Below are positions 13,508-26,022 of a stretch of DNA of 64,000 nt, piece by piece. The notes under the pieces were generated by a model that worked only from the letters and a program-made list of their open reading frames with translations, was not told where the DNA came from and ran no database searches. A program made the translations under genes and the position numbers. Numbering within the stretch: position 1 is the stretch's first letter; the number at the start of each line of letters is the position of its first letter. Source of the stretch: Cannabis sativa (lineage: Eukaryota > Streptophyta > Magnoliopsida > Rosales > Cannabaceae); assembly GCF_029168945.1 (NCBI RefSeq), contig NC_083604.1, positions 30,747,686 to 30,811,685 of the forward strand. Reading direction: 5' to 3'.

Positions 13508-16500
13508 TAGACTTGGAATGGGGACCTACACTAGGGACCTAGGCCCCGGAACCCAGACCGAAATCTAAATCCAAGACTCCAACCCAACCCAGGACTTGAC
13601 CTAGACTTGGGAATCCGAAGTCAGACCTAGACCTGCAGCCGAAACCTGCCCTGAACCAAAACAAGGATAGGAACTTAGACACGAACCCATACCACGACCA
13701 AACCTGAACCTGGACTCAAACCCAAAATTGGACCCGAACCTGGGACCTACACCCGGATCTGAACTTAAACCCAGACCGGGATCAAAACGCAAGACTTGGA
13801 ACTAATCCCAGACTCATATCGAGATCAAAAATTGGGACTCGAACCCGAACCTAGACCAAGACCCAGGACCCTAACCCACACCCGGAGCCCGATCCAGACC
13901 TAGAACAAGATCCGAACCCAAACCCAAACTCCAACCAGGACTCAAACGCCGACACGAACACGAAACCCGACCCAAACTCGAACCCAAACTTGAGCTTAGA
14001 ATCGCAAGTGGAATTGGAAGCAAATTCGGACTACGACCAGGACCAAGACAAGGACCAGGACTAAGACACGAACCCAAACCCAAATAAAAACCCAGACCGA
14101 GACCCACACCCAAACCGTGACTTGGACCCAAACTTGAACCTAGTCCATGACCCAAACCTAGACCAAAACTAGGACCTAGACCCATAATCGAGATAGGGAC
14201 CAGGGCAACGAAACAAGGACCGGGACCCAAGACCTAGACTTGAACCAGACCAAGACCCGAGATCAGGATTTGGAACTCGAGCCTAGACCCAGACCTAGGA
14301 ACAAACTCGAACATAGCCCCAGACCTTAACTGAGACCGAAACTCAGGCCCAGACACGGTTGTGTACCCAGACCAGGACCGAGACCCGAACCCGAACTGGA
14401 CCCGAACCTAGACCTAGGACCCAATCCCATACCCTAACTCAGACGTAGATAGGGATCCTTATACGAACCTTGACCTAGACCCAGACCTTGACCCGCACCC
14501 GGGACCCAAACTAAGACCTGAAATGACCCCAGACCCAGACCGGGATCTGAACTTGGACCCAAACCCAATCCCAGACTCGGACCAGGCCTTAGACCCCGAC
14601 CAAAACTCGGAACCAAACCCGAACCGAGACACTGAATCAAAATCAAAACTGGGGGCATTGGACCTAGGCCTTCGAACCCAGACCTAGATCGGAACTCAGG
14701 ACTCGGACCCAAACTAGACCATAACCAAGCCCCAAAACTCGAGCTTAGACCCAATCATTGACCTGGTCCCAAACCCAGACTAGGACATAGACTCGAACCC
14801 GAAGCCAAACTTTAACTCGGGACTTCATCTCGGACCCAGAGGAAGGCCTTGATCGAGACTGGGATTTGAGCCTAGACATGGACACGAACTTAGACTTAGA
14901 ACAGAATACCGAACCAGACCCAGACTGGGATCGAAACACGGGACCTAGACTTGAACCCAAATGTAGACCCAGACCCGAACTTGGGACCCAAACTCAAACC
15001 TTGACCCAGCCCGAGATCCGAAAAACTCGTACCCAAACTCAAATTAAGACTCGGACCCCGACCCCAACCTGGACCTAAACCCTGACTCGAAACCAAACCT
15101 GTTCCAGAATTAGAACTAAAACAGTGACTAGGACCCAGACCTGAGACCAGAACCGAACCCAAAACCATAACCCGAACACAGACGAGACCTAGACCGAGAC
15201 CTTGACTAGGACTGGGACCTGAGACCTAGGACCCAAACTTGTACCGCGATCTAGACCTGACCTTGTCCTATACACTCACCGGGACCTACACCAGGTTCTG
15301 GACCTTGATAGGGACCAGAACCCGAACCTAGACTAAGACTGTGACCGAGACCTGGACCCAAACCCGGACTAGGACCTCGACTCAAACTAAGACTCGGGAC
15401 CCTAACAAAAACCTGGACCCAAACTAGGGCTTTGGAACCGGACTTAGATGGGGGACCTAGACCAGGGACCCAAGCCCAAACCAGGACCTGACCTGGACCC
15501 GAGAATCTGAAGTCAGACCCAAACTCGGACCCAAAACCTGCCCCGAACAAAAACAAGGATAGGAACCTAGACACAGACCCTGAACCTGAACCCACACTTG
15601 AACCCAAAATCGGACATGAACTCAGGACCCAAACTCAGACCCAGACCTAGAATAAGACCCAAACATAGACCTGGACCTAAACCTGAACTCGAACACAGAC
15701 CGAGATTGGAACCCAGGACTTACAGCTAGAATTGAACCCAAAGACAGATCGAGTTCAAAACTTGGGACTTGAACATGGACCTGGACCCACACCAAGGACC
15801 CGAACCCACACTCAGAGCCTGATCCAGACCTAGACCAAAATCTGGACCCGAACCCAAACTTAGACCAGGGATTAAACCCCGACCTAAACTCGAACCCGAA
15901 CTCAGACTCCGAATCACAACAAGAATTAGAATCAGACTAGGACTCGGCAAAGACCAGGACCTAAACCCAAACCCGAACCCAGATTAAAACCCAGACCGAG
16001 ACCCAAACCTGAACCAAGACTAGGACTCAAACCCGAACCTGGACTAGGATAAAAACCCAAACCAGAACTGGGACTGTGACATAGAATTTGGATAGGGACC
16101 TAGGAACCGGAACAAGGATAGGGACCTAGTACCCGACCCACGACTCGAACTTGAACCTAGGACCCAGCTCGTGACTCGTCACCCGAAATGGAACCAAACT
16201 GGGACCCAAGATCATGATTCGGATTTGGACCCAGTGCTTGGATCGAACCCATAGCCGCTGTCTGCATCTGGTGACCAACCCCGGACCTGAACCCAGACCA
16301 GGACACGAACCCAGACCCAAACTTGAACCCAATCCCAGACCCGAACCTAGACCCGAACTCGTACCCTGTGACCCAAAATTAGAACCGAAACTAGAAGTAG
16401 ACCGGGACCCGAGAATGGGACCGAAACTAGGACATGGACCTGGAACCGTAACCGGACCTAGACCAAGGCTCGAAACTGTAACCAGACCAGGAACCAGACT

Positions 16501-16703
16501 CCAACTCAAACCTAAACACGAACTTGGACCCAGACCTAGATCCGAATCGAGACCTAGACTCAGGACCCAAACCCGCAACCAAACTCCTACCCAAACATGG
16601 AACCAAACTTGGGACACAAAATAGGGGCCGGGACCTAGAACCGCACCCCAGTCTCAATCCTGAACCCAAACTCAGACCTGGGACCTAAGACCTGAACCAG
16701 AAC
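13508..16703 (+). repeat. Degenerate hexamer array, C-rich strand on top
   Basis: RACCYR units continue from the LTR break to an LTR-derived fragment. The block aligns with about 58090-61342 at roughly nine in ten bases by eye, so the two are copies of one larger duplication. A core anchor lies at 16233-16275, followed about 130 bp later by the TGTGACCC module (about 16367). The block also holds a module ending GGTTGTGTACCC near 14350. No gene is supported. Confidence 0.85.
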
Positions 16704-17221
16704 CAGAACCAGAGATCAAGGAGAAAGATTCCTTTTCTTATAGCTCTTACAACAGTATCTCTGAATATATAATTCTTAGATAATAGTATAGTCTTAGCTT
16801 AATTGCTTTTCGACCCCCCCTTTGCCTAGTGAATATGCATCACTATTTATAGGGCTAGGAAGCTTGAGGAGGAAGAGTTTCCTCTCTCGTTACAATGCGT
16901 CTAAACAGAAAGATCGTTGGATCAATGCTGAATGCAAGGATCGTGGGATTGACGTTGAATACACTGATAGTGGGATCGTGTGTATGCCATATCAACATAA
17001 ATTAATCCCTGAGTTATAGGGATTGTACTGATGACTCATGATGCGGAAGCTGAATCCGTTAAGTGTTGGTTACTCTCCGCGGATTGCTGAATATCTTGCT
17101 CTAGATATGCCAGCAAGGCGTCCTGCTCGGTCTGTCTTCCCGAGCTGATGTTCCAAGTGGACTCCACGTGTCACCATTCTCGTGATGCCACGTGAGAGTG
17201 CAAAAAGGGGGATAACAGATT
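16704..17221 (-). mobile_element. LTR-derived fragment embedded in the array
   Basis: This is non-hexamer sequence of about 520 bp. On the minus strand it has a TATA box, TATAAATA at 16844-16851, followed about 140 bases later by an end rich in CTTTCTCCTTGATCTC. Two CACGTG-type boxes lie near 17167 and 17190. This looks like the promoter and R/U5 half of a gypsy-type LTR; I infer that from layout, not from a coding match. A second copy is at 61343-61701. The array flips orientation across this fragment. Confidence 0.55.
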
Positions 17222-18876
17222 GGTTTGGGGGCCCAAGTCTTAGGTCCCGGTCCCCTATCTATGCTTGGGTCCTAGGTCTCGGTCGGGGTCCAAGTTAGGG
17301 TTGGGGTCCCGGGCCCTGCCCTGGGTTTGGATTCGAGTCCGGGTCCCGATCCTAGTACAGGTATGGGTCCAGGTGGCGGTCCTAGTCTAGGTCCCAGGCC
17401 TGGTCTCGTGATTCGAGTCCCAGGATGCCTCCAAGTCCCAGTATGAGTTCTGGTCCAAGTTTGGGTTTAGCTTTGTGTTTGGCTCCTGTTTCGATCACAG
17501 GTCTAGTTCCTAGTCTCGGTCCTGGTTCGATTCTAATTCCGTATACGAGTTCGGGTTTGGGTTCAGGTCGAAGTTCGGGTCTCGGTTTGGATCTTATTCT
17601 GGTTTCGGTTCGAGTTTGGATCCCGGTCCATGTCTAGGTTCGGGTACATATCCGAGTCTTTGTCTTAGATCCTGACACTGACTATGGGTCAGGTCCAAGC
17701 CCCAAGTCTAGATCTAGATCTTGGTCTCGGGTCCCGGCCTTGTTCCAGTTCGGGTCTCGGGTCTCGGGTCTCGGGCCGGGTCTTAGGTCCGGGTCTAAGT
17801 TCGGGTCCGGGGTCAGGTCCCAGTAGTCAAGTCCTAGGTAATGGGTCCAGGATCACATTTTGGGTCTTGGTCCTGGTTCCAGGGCCAAATTCTTGGGTCC
17901 AGGTCCCCCATCTAAGTGCGGACCGTTGGTCCCAGTATTCGTCCAGGTTCGGGTTCGGGGCCCAAGTACCAGGTCAGGGTCTTCGATCTAGGTCTGAATC
18001 CTATGTCCCATTCCCAGTTCTGGTGTCACAGTTCCAGGTTCTGGTCCCAGTTTTTGTCTGGGTTTGGATCCCAATCCAATTTCTAGTTTGGGATTGGGTT
18101 CGGGTCTGGTTCCTGGTCTTGGTCCTGGTCCTGGTCCAGTTGTGGTTCCCGTTGCGATTCTGGGTTGGGGTTCGGGTTTAGGTCCAGGTCGGGGTTCAAG
18201 TACTGTCTGAGTTCAGGTCCGGGTTCGGATCCAAGTCTGGGTCCGACTATTGGTTCGGGTTTTGGTTCGCGTCCAAGTCTCGGGTTTCTATCCAAATTTG
18301 AGTTACGGTTTGGTTCCGAGTTCGATTCCCAGGATCCGATCCCAGTCTGGATTTGGGTTTGGGTTCATGTCTGGTTCTAGGTTTAGGTTCGCATTTAGGT
18401 CTTGTTCCGAGTTTGGGTCAGGGTCTAGGTTTGGTCCCAGTTCAGGTCCGGGTTTCGATCCTAATTTGGGTCTGGGGTGCGGTTCGAGTCGAGGTTTCTA
18501 TCTTGATTTGGGTCAGCGGCTGGGTCTGGGTCCTAGCCCCGGTCCCGTTCTAAGATCCCGATATAGTTCCGGTTGAGGTTCTGGTTTTGAGTCTCGAGTG
18601 TGGGTGTGGGTCCAGGTATGGTTCAGGGTCCTAGTTTGAGTTTGGGTTTGGGTTCAGGTCCTGGTCCGAGTCCCAAATCTAGAGACCGACTACAGGTCGG
18701 GTAGAAGCCTCGAGTCCCAAATCCCGAGTGTAGATCCTAATCCCAGTTTGGGTCCCGTGTCTCGAGCAGGGTCCTAAGTCTGGGTTTGGGTCTGGGTTCA
18801 GGTCCTGGATCCCAACCCTTGTTCCGAGGCTTAGGTTTTGGTCCCAGTTCGGGGGCCCAAGTCTCAGGTCCAGGTT
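17222..18876 (-). repeat. Degenerate hexamer array, G-rich strand on top
   Basis: YRGGTY units run on the top strand. Inverted core anchors lie at about 17671-17703 and 18674-18712. The stretch 17742-18876 aligns with 61702-62800, while 17070-17740 has no counterpart there. The right edge abuts a gypsy RNase H fragment. No gene is supported. Confidence 0.85.
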
Positions 18877-19114
18877 GTGATTCACACAGATCACGAATCC
18901 CTTAAATATTTGAAGGGGCAACACAAGCTCAACAGGAGACAGGAGACATGCACGATGGGTTGAGTACATTGAAACATTTCCATATGTCATTCGGTATAAA
19001 CTAGGTAAGGAGAATGTGGTTGCCGATGTCCTTTCTTGCAAGTATGCCTTAATCTCTACTCTTGATGCTAAATTACTTGGTTTTGAACATATTAAGGAAC
19101 TTTATCCTGATGAC
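18877..19114 (+). pseudogene. Ty3/gypsy RNase H fragment
   Basis: The top strand encodes the end of a gypsy RNase H region: [12 protein letters not shown], then [11 protein letters not shown], then [11 protein letters not shown] and [12 protein letters not shown] 7-bp duplication (CAGGAGA repeated near 18935) shifts the frame in the middle. Both edges pass straight into hexamer array. The same family occurs at 62893-64000, where the overlapping part (63901 onward) is nearly identical. It is a relic with no possible function on its own. The clade is uncertain; the sequence style is that of chromovirus-like elements. Confidence 0.8.
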
Positions 19115-21420
19115 CAAGACCCGGACCAAGACACAGACTGAAACCCGGACTCAGACCCAAACCCAGATATAGACCCAGAACCAAACCTGGACTAGTACTA
19201 TAACTCGTACTCAAACCCAGGACTAGGACCCGGACTAAGATCAGGACTGGGATCCAAACTCGAACTAGGACTAGAACTCAGACTGGGACCTGGGACCAGG
19301 ACTGGGACCTAGGACCCGATACTCAGACCTGGGACCTGAGAACTGAACTGTGACCTAGACCAAGACCAGGCCAAGACCCGAGACAAGGACCATTACTGAA
19401 CACGGACCGAGACATACACGCAGACTGGGACCCTAACCAAGACCGAGAACTACCACTTTCACTTGAATCAGGGACCAAGACCCATTACTTTGACCTAAGA
19501 CCCGAACCAGGACCCAAGACATGAGCTAGACCTGGACCAGGATCTTGATTTTGACCCGGGACAGGACTGAAGACCCGAGTCTTGGACCCGACCCATAGTC
19601 GGTGTCTAAATTAGGGAATTCGACCTCGACCTGGACCTAGACCCGGACAAAAACCAGAACCCATACCAGAACTCGAACTAGACTCGGCATGTGGTTGGAG
19701 TTTGGATTGGGGACCAAGACTCAGACCTGAACCAAAACACGGACCTAGACCCAAACCAGGACTCGGACTAAGACCCACACCCAAACCTTAAATCGTACCT
19801 TGTGACTCGAAATTGGAAACGGAACTGGAAGTGGGCCATCAAACCCTAAACCCTAAACCTTAAACCCTAAACCCTAAACTCTTTACAGTTACCCCAATGA
19901 CCTAAGCCCTATATCCTAAACCCTAAATCCCTCAATACTAAACCCAAAACCCTAATCTTGACATGGGCCTATACCAATACCCATACCGAGATTGGAACCC
20001 AAGACCCTGACCCAGAACCGGATCCAAACCCAAACCTAGACCTAAACTCAGGACCTAAACCCAGACCCAAACACAGACCAGAACCTGGTCTGGGATCTAG
20101 ACCTTGAGTGGGACCCGGATCGTGTCCCCGACCCAAACCAAAATAGGGACTCGGACTCAGATTGAGACCCGAACACAAACTCAAACTTGAACCCATACTG
20201 GGACCTAGACTCGAACCCAAACTTTGGAGCCAAACTCGAACCTGAACTTGGACCTTGACCGGGACCTAGGATCCGGACATAAATGGGGGACCTGGCCCCA
20301 TAACACGAACCTGGACCCAGATCTGGAGCAAGGATCAAGACATAGATGAGGCACTTGGACCTGAAACTTGGCCCTAAAACTGGGACGAAGACCCAAAACT
20401 TGACCCTAGACTCGAGACACGGGACCTGACCTTGGACCCAAAACTGAGGACTTGACTATAGGGACAAAACCCCGAACCCAGACCCAAACCCAAATTAAGG
20501 ACCCAGCCGAAGACCCAAGATTGGGACTGGAACAAGACCGAGATCCAAGACTGAGATCTGAATTTTGACCTAAGGCTTTGACCTAACCTGTAGTCAGTGT
20601 TTGAATCTAGGACTCAGACCTGGATCAGTACCTATACCTGGACCGAGAACCAGACCGGGATCCAGACCCAGACTCAGACCCAGACCAGGATCCAAACCCG
20701 ATCTCAGACCCAGAAATGCAATCAGACTAGGTCTGGAGTAGAACCCAGACATGAGACAGTAACAGGACCCAAACCTGAACCCATACTCAAACAAGAACCC
20801 ATACTGGGACTTGCACCCGGGCGGGGACTTGTGACTTGACTCGGAATCTAATAAATGGGGCTTCGAACAGACCCGTAGTCGGTGTTTGAATCTGGGACTC
20901 AGACTAGGACCCGAACCCAGACTAGGACCCAAATCCGAACCCAGACCTAGACCCAGGACCCGAAACTAGCACCTAAACAAGAACTGCCGGACCAGGACCG
21001 TGTAACAAGACTAGGACCCTGACCAGGACCTAGACCCAGACCTAGAACCGAACTCGGACCAAGCCCAAGACCCAATCCGAGACCGAAACTTAGGCTTAGA
21101 GATGGTCGTGTACCTAGATTGGAACTGAGAATATGATTAGACCTAAATCTGGGACCTAATCCCAAACACAGACTCGGACCTAGATAGGGATCAAGGTACG
21201 AACCTGGACTCAGAGCCAAACCCTGACCAAGATCGAAACCTGGGACCTAGATCCAGACCCAAACCCAAACCTGGACCCGCACCAAGGACCTGAACTCGGA
21301 CCTGGACCGAACCCAGACCCAGATCGGGATCCACACTTGGACCCAGACCTGGACCTAGACTCGAACAAGGACTCAAACCCCGACCCAGACCTAGACCCAA
21401 ATCCGAATCCAGACACAAAA
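19115..21420 (+). repeat. Degenerate hexamer array, C-rich strand on top
   Basis: RACCYR units with core anchors at about 19578-19615, 20573-20615 and 20858-20905. A telomere-like tract interrupts it at 19841-19955. The stretch 19705-20360 aligns with 26023-26680, including that tract. No gene is supported. Confidence 0.85.
19841..19955 (+). repeat. Interstitial telomere-type repeat
   Basis: Six near-perfect heptamers of the plant telomere unit AAACCCT start the tract (19841-19880). More degenerate units follow to 19955. It sits inside the array immediately after a module ending GGAACTGGAAGTGGGCC. The homologous tract is at 26157-26290. Confidence 0.85.
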
Positions 21421-22209
21421 TCCGAGTGTGGGTCTATGTCTGAGTCTGCACCCTGGTCGGTTACAGTTTTAGGTTTGGGTCCAGGTCCTGGTCCTTGTCC
21501 TGTTCTTGGGTCCCGATCTACTTCTAGTTTTCGTTCTACTTTCAAGTCATGGGGTACAGGTCGAGTCCAAGCATCGAGTCCTGGATCCTAAGTCTCGGGG
21601 TGGGTCCTAGGTCAAGGTTTGGGTCTGGGTCAGGTCCCGAATCTGGGGTCTAAGTTTTGTTCTTTGTTCCTAGGTCCAGCCCCAGTTCTTGGGTCTGAGT
21701 CTAGGTCCGGGTCCCGGTCTTGGTTTAGGTCCCAGGTCACAGGTCCCAGTCTGGGTCAAAGTCTCGGTATGGGTTCAGGTTGAGTTTGGGTTTAGGTTTG
21801 GGTCCTGTTACAATCCCAGGTCCGGGGTTCTCGTCCAAGTCCTTGTTCGATTCCGATTCTGGGTCCAAGAATGGGTCTGGATCCCGGTTCGGGTATGGAT
21901 CTAGGTCCTGGATTCAAACACTGATTATGGGTCATGTTGAAGACTCAAGTTCAGATTCGGATCTCGGTCTTTGAACTCAGTCTTGTTCTAGTTCGTGTCC
22001 GGGTCCCGGGCCGAGTCCTAAGTTTTAGTTTGGGTTCGAGTTTGGGGTTGTGTCCTGGTAGTGAGGTCCTGGGTTCCAAGTCTAAGTTCGCATCCTGTGT
22101 CTCGAGTCTAGGGTCAAATTTTGGGTCTCAAACCCCGATTCTGTGGCCCAGTATTGGGTCCTAGTCCCCCATCTAGGTTCTGATCCTTTGTCCAAGTCTT
22201 GGTCCAATT
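21421..22209 (-). repeat. Degenerate hexamer array, G-rich strand on top
   Basis: The top strand switches from RACCYR to YRGGTY at about 21421 and back at about 22210 with no other sequence at either switch. An inverted core anchor is at about 21909-21945. The minus strand carries an inverted form of the GAAAGTAGAACG-type module near 21535. This is a 0.8-kb inverted segment of the array. Confidence 0.8.
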
Positions 22210-25200
22210 CGGGACCTAAACTAAGAACTCGGACTAGAACGCAGATATTGGACCGTAACAGGGCCAAAACCTAAACCCAAACTCAGACAAGAACCCATAC
22301 CGAGACTTGGACCCAGACCGCGACTTGTGACCTGGGACCTAAACTAAGACCGGGACCTAGATACAGACCAAAACAAAGACCCAAAAACCAGGGCCGAACC
22401 AAGGACCCAAGAACTTGACTCAGACCTAGGACCCGAAACCTGGACTAGACTGGGACTGGGACCCAAACTCGGACCCGAACCCAAACCAAGATTTGGACTC
22501 AGACTGGACCCGTACCCAAACCCAAAAACGGACTTGGACCCGCACTGAGACCTAGGAACCGAACATAGATGGGGGACTCAGACCTGGGAATTGGGCCCCC
22601 AAACTAGGACTAGAACTTGGGCCTCAAAACTTTGATAGGGAGCTGAGACCCCACCCCAGACCCAAACCTGGAGCTAGGACCAACCCCGAGACTTGGGATT
22701 CGAACCTCGATGCTTGGACCCAACCAGTAGTCGGTGTCTAGATGTAGGACTTAGACCATAACCCAAACCCAAACTCGAACTCAAACCAGGACCCAGATAC
22801 ATACCAGGACCCAGACCCACACTCGGGAACCAAAATAAAATCTTGAACTGGAACTGCACCGGGATCTTGGAACGGGACCGGGACCTGGACCTAGACCCGA
22901 ACTGGAAACTGGACCCACATTTGGATCCTAACCGACACCAAAACCCGAACCTCAACCACGCCCCAGACGCAAATCAGGACCCAAACCCAGACTCGAACCA
23001 AAACTCAACCCCAACCCGTACCCCGTGACTTGAAACTGGAATGAAAACTAGAATCGGATGGGGACCCAAGAACAGGACCAGGACCAAGACCTGGACCTAG
23101 ACCCAAAACTGTAATCGGACCAGGACCCGAACTCGGACACAGACCCACCCTAGGATTGGGTCCAAAACCTGAATCCAAACCCAAACCGGGATTTGGGACC
23201 CGAACCCAGACCTGAACTCAGACCCAAACATTGAACATGACTCGGGACCTAGAACTGGGATCGTGACCCACAACTGGACCCTAGTCTTGGTCCTAGATCT
23301 AGACCCAAACCCAAACCGGGACCTAGGACATGAATCGAAACTAGACTCGGACCCGTGGTTGGGATCCAGATCTTGTCTCAAAATCCAAGAACTGGGGCTT
23401 GGACAAGACCCATAGTAGATGTCTTGATTTGGGACTCGAACAAGGACCCGAAGCTAGACCAGAGCCTGGACCAAGACCTAGACCTGGGACTCAAAACCGA
23501 AACTTGAACCAGAACGTGACCAGGACCCTAGAACAGGACCGGGACCGTGACAAGGACCTAGACCTGGACCAGGACCCGGAACTCAATCGAAACCCAGCCC
23601 CGGAAATCGGGCTCCAACCTAGTCCCGAACCCGGTCCTTGACCCAAACTAGGACTGAGACTCACACTTGAACCCCAACTAGAACTCGGAACTCGATCCTA
23701 AACTCTGACCAAGCACCTAACCTAAACTAGGATTCAGACCTAGACATGACACGAACCCAGACCCAGACCCCAATACCGACCCAGACCCAAACTAGATTCG
23801 AAACATGGGACCTGGACCCAGACTCAGACTTGGACCCAGACCAGGTTCCAAAACAGCCGTACCAAGACTCGGAATAAGACTCGGACCCCAACCCCAACCT
23901 CGAGCGAGAACAAAACCCGGACCTCGAATTTGAATTGGAACTATGACTAGGACCCAGACTTGAGATGAGAACCGAACGCAAACCATATCCCACTAAGACC
24001 AGGACCTAAACTGAGACCTGACTTAATCCGAAACCCTCGCCAAGACCTGAGACCAACGACCGAGACCAGGATCTAGACCCTAATAAGGACCTAAACTTGA
24101 ACCCAGACAAAGACTGGGACTGAGACCTGGACCTGAACCCAAACTACGAACTGGACTACCAAGACTCGGCACTCGAACACGACCCTAGACCCAAACCAGG
24201 ATAAGAACCCGAACACAAACCCATAATAGGACAAAACCTGAACCCAGACCCGAACCTGAAATTGAACCCAAGCCCCGGACTCAAACTCAGACCAAGACCC
24301 AGAATCAAACCCAAACATAGACCTGCACACAGACCCAACCTCTAACTCAGACTAGGATCAGAACCCTAGACTTACACTTGAAAGTAAACCAAGACTCAGA
24401 TCGAGATCGAAACCTAGGACTCAGACCCGAACCTTGACCCTGACCAAGGGCCCTAACCCACACCCAGATCCCGATCTAGACCTAGACCGAGATCCGAACC
24501 CAAACCCAAACTCGGATCAAGACTAGAACCCTAACCCAAACTCAAACTCGGAATCACAACTAGAACTGGAATTGGACTAGGTTTAGGACCAGGACCAGGA
24601 CCAGGACAAGCACCAAGACTTGAACCCAAACCCAAATAAATCCCAAACTGAGACCCAAACCCAAACTGGGACTAGGATCGAACCTGAACCTAGATCTGGA
24701 CACAAACACGGACACAGACTAGGTTTAGGACCAGGACCAGAACCAGGACCTGTACCCAGAATCAGGATAGGGACCTGGGAACAAAACTATGACCGTGACC
24801 TAAGACCCGACCCCAAACACGGACTTGAAACTAGGACCGAGCTCGTTACCTGGCACCCGAAATGGAACTAGACTGGGACCCGAGATTTGGATCCGAATAT
24901 GGACCCAGGCCTTGGACCTAACCTGTAGTCAGTGTCTGGATCTGGGAACCAGCCTCGGACCCGAACCTAGATCAAGACCCGAACCCAAACCCCAACCTGA
25001 ACCCAGTCCCAGATCCAAACCTCGACCTTAACCTGTATCTTGTGACTCGAAATTGGAACCAAAATCGGAAGTAGAGCGGGAACCAAGAACAGGACTAGAA
25101 CCAAGACATCGACCTGGACCTAGAACCGTTACCAGACATGGACCTAGACCCGGAACCATAGCTGGACCAGGACCCAGACTCCAACCATGACCTAGACGTG

Positions 25201-25462
25201 AATCAGAAACCAAACTTGGATCTCAACCTAGATCTAGAATCGGTGCCAACCCTGGACCCGAACTCGGCACCAAACATGGAACCAGACTCGGGACATAGAA
25301 ATGGGGCCGGGACCTAGAACCGAACCCCAGTCTCTGTCCCGAACCCAAACTCGGACCTGGGACCGAGGACCTGAACCAGAACCAGACTGGGACACGTGAC
25401 AGGGATCAAGATTTTGGACTCACACCATGACCCAAACCCGGACCAGGACCCAAAACGGGAAC
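22210..25462 (+). repeat. Degenerate hexamer array, C-rich strand on top
   Basis: RACCYR units with core anchors at about 22710-22750, 23394-23436 and 24908-24950. TGTGACT-type modules lie near 23024 and 25041. The stretch 22799-25447 is the second copy of 472-3125; it keeps about 50 bp near 23000 that the first copy lacks. It ends at an LTR fragment. No gene is supported. Confidence 0.85.
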
Positions 25463-26022
25463 TTGAGATAATATTGCTTGTAAGACTCATATAATTGGTT
25501 TTGATTAATCAATTATAATTCTCAAATTAGACTATGTCTATTTGTGAATTTTTTCACTAAGTAAGGGCGAAATTGTAAAGAGAGTGTTTTAGGGGCAAAT
25601 TTGTTAATTATGATACTTTGTATGGTTCAATTAATAAATATGATAAATGACAATATTATTTAATAATTATTTATAGTTAATAAATAGTTAGAATTGGCAT
25701 TTAAATGGTTGACTTTGAAAATTGGCGTTTTTGAGAAAATTAGATGTAGAAATGATAAAACTGCAAAATTGCAAAAAGTGAGGCCCAAGTCCATATTGTA
25801 TAGGGCCGGCCACTTTTATAGCATTTATCATCTGGTATTTTCATTATTTTAATGCCAAATAATTCAAACCTAACCCTAGTGGAATGCTATAAATAGATAG
25901 TGAAGGCTTCAGGAAATTTACACTGAACTTTCTACTTTTTCCTTCAGAGAAAAACTTGAGCCTTCTCTCTCTCTATTCCTAGCCGCCACCTTCTCCTCTT
26001 TCTTCTTCCTTCAAATTTCGAA
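25463..26022 (+). mobile_element. Promoter-containing LTR fragment of the element 1 family
   Basis: This is a 560-bp piece matching, in inverted orientation, about 4210-4775 of the element 1 LTR. It keeps the GGGCCGGCCAC segment and the TATA box TATAAATA at 25888-25895, now facing right into the next array block. Both ends are broken inside the LTR, so it is not a solo LTR. Confidence 0.8.

Noticed and set aside
13871..14230. Open frames encoding GLGLG-, RS- or DPNP-rich proteins throughout the arrays
   Set aside because: They follow directly from the six-base period, occur in several frames on both strands, start at arbitrary codons and have no domain. Similar frames appear in every array block.
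19841..19955. A true chromosome end
   Set aside because: The tract is short, partly degenerate, and flanked on both sides by array, so it is interstitial.
25463..26022. Solo LTR
   Set aside because: Both LTR termini are missing and there is no target duplication, so it is a fragment.
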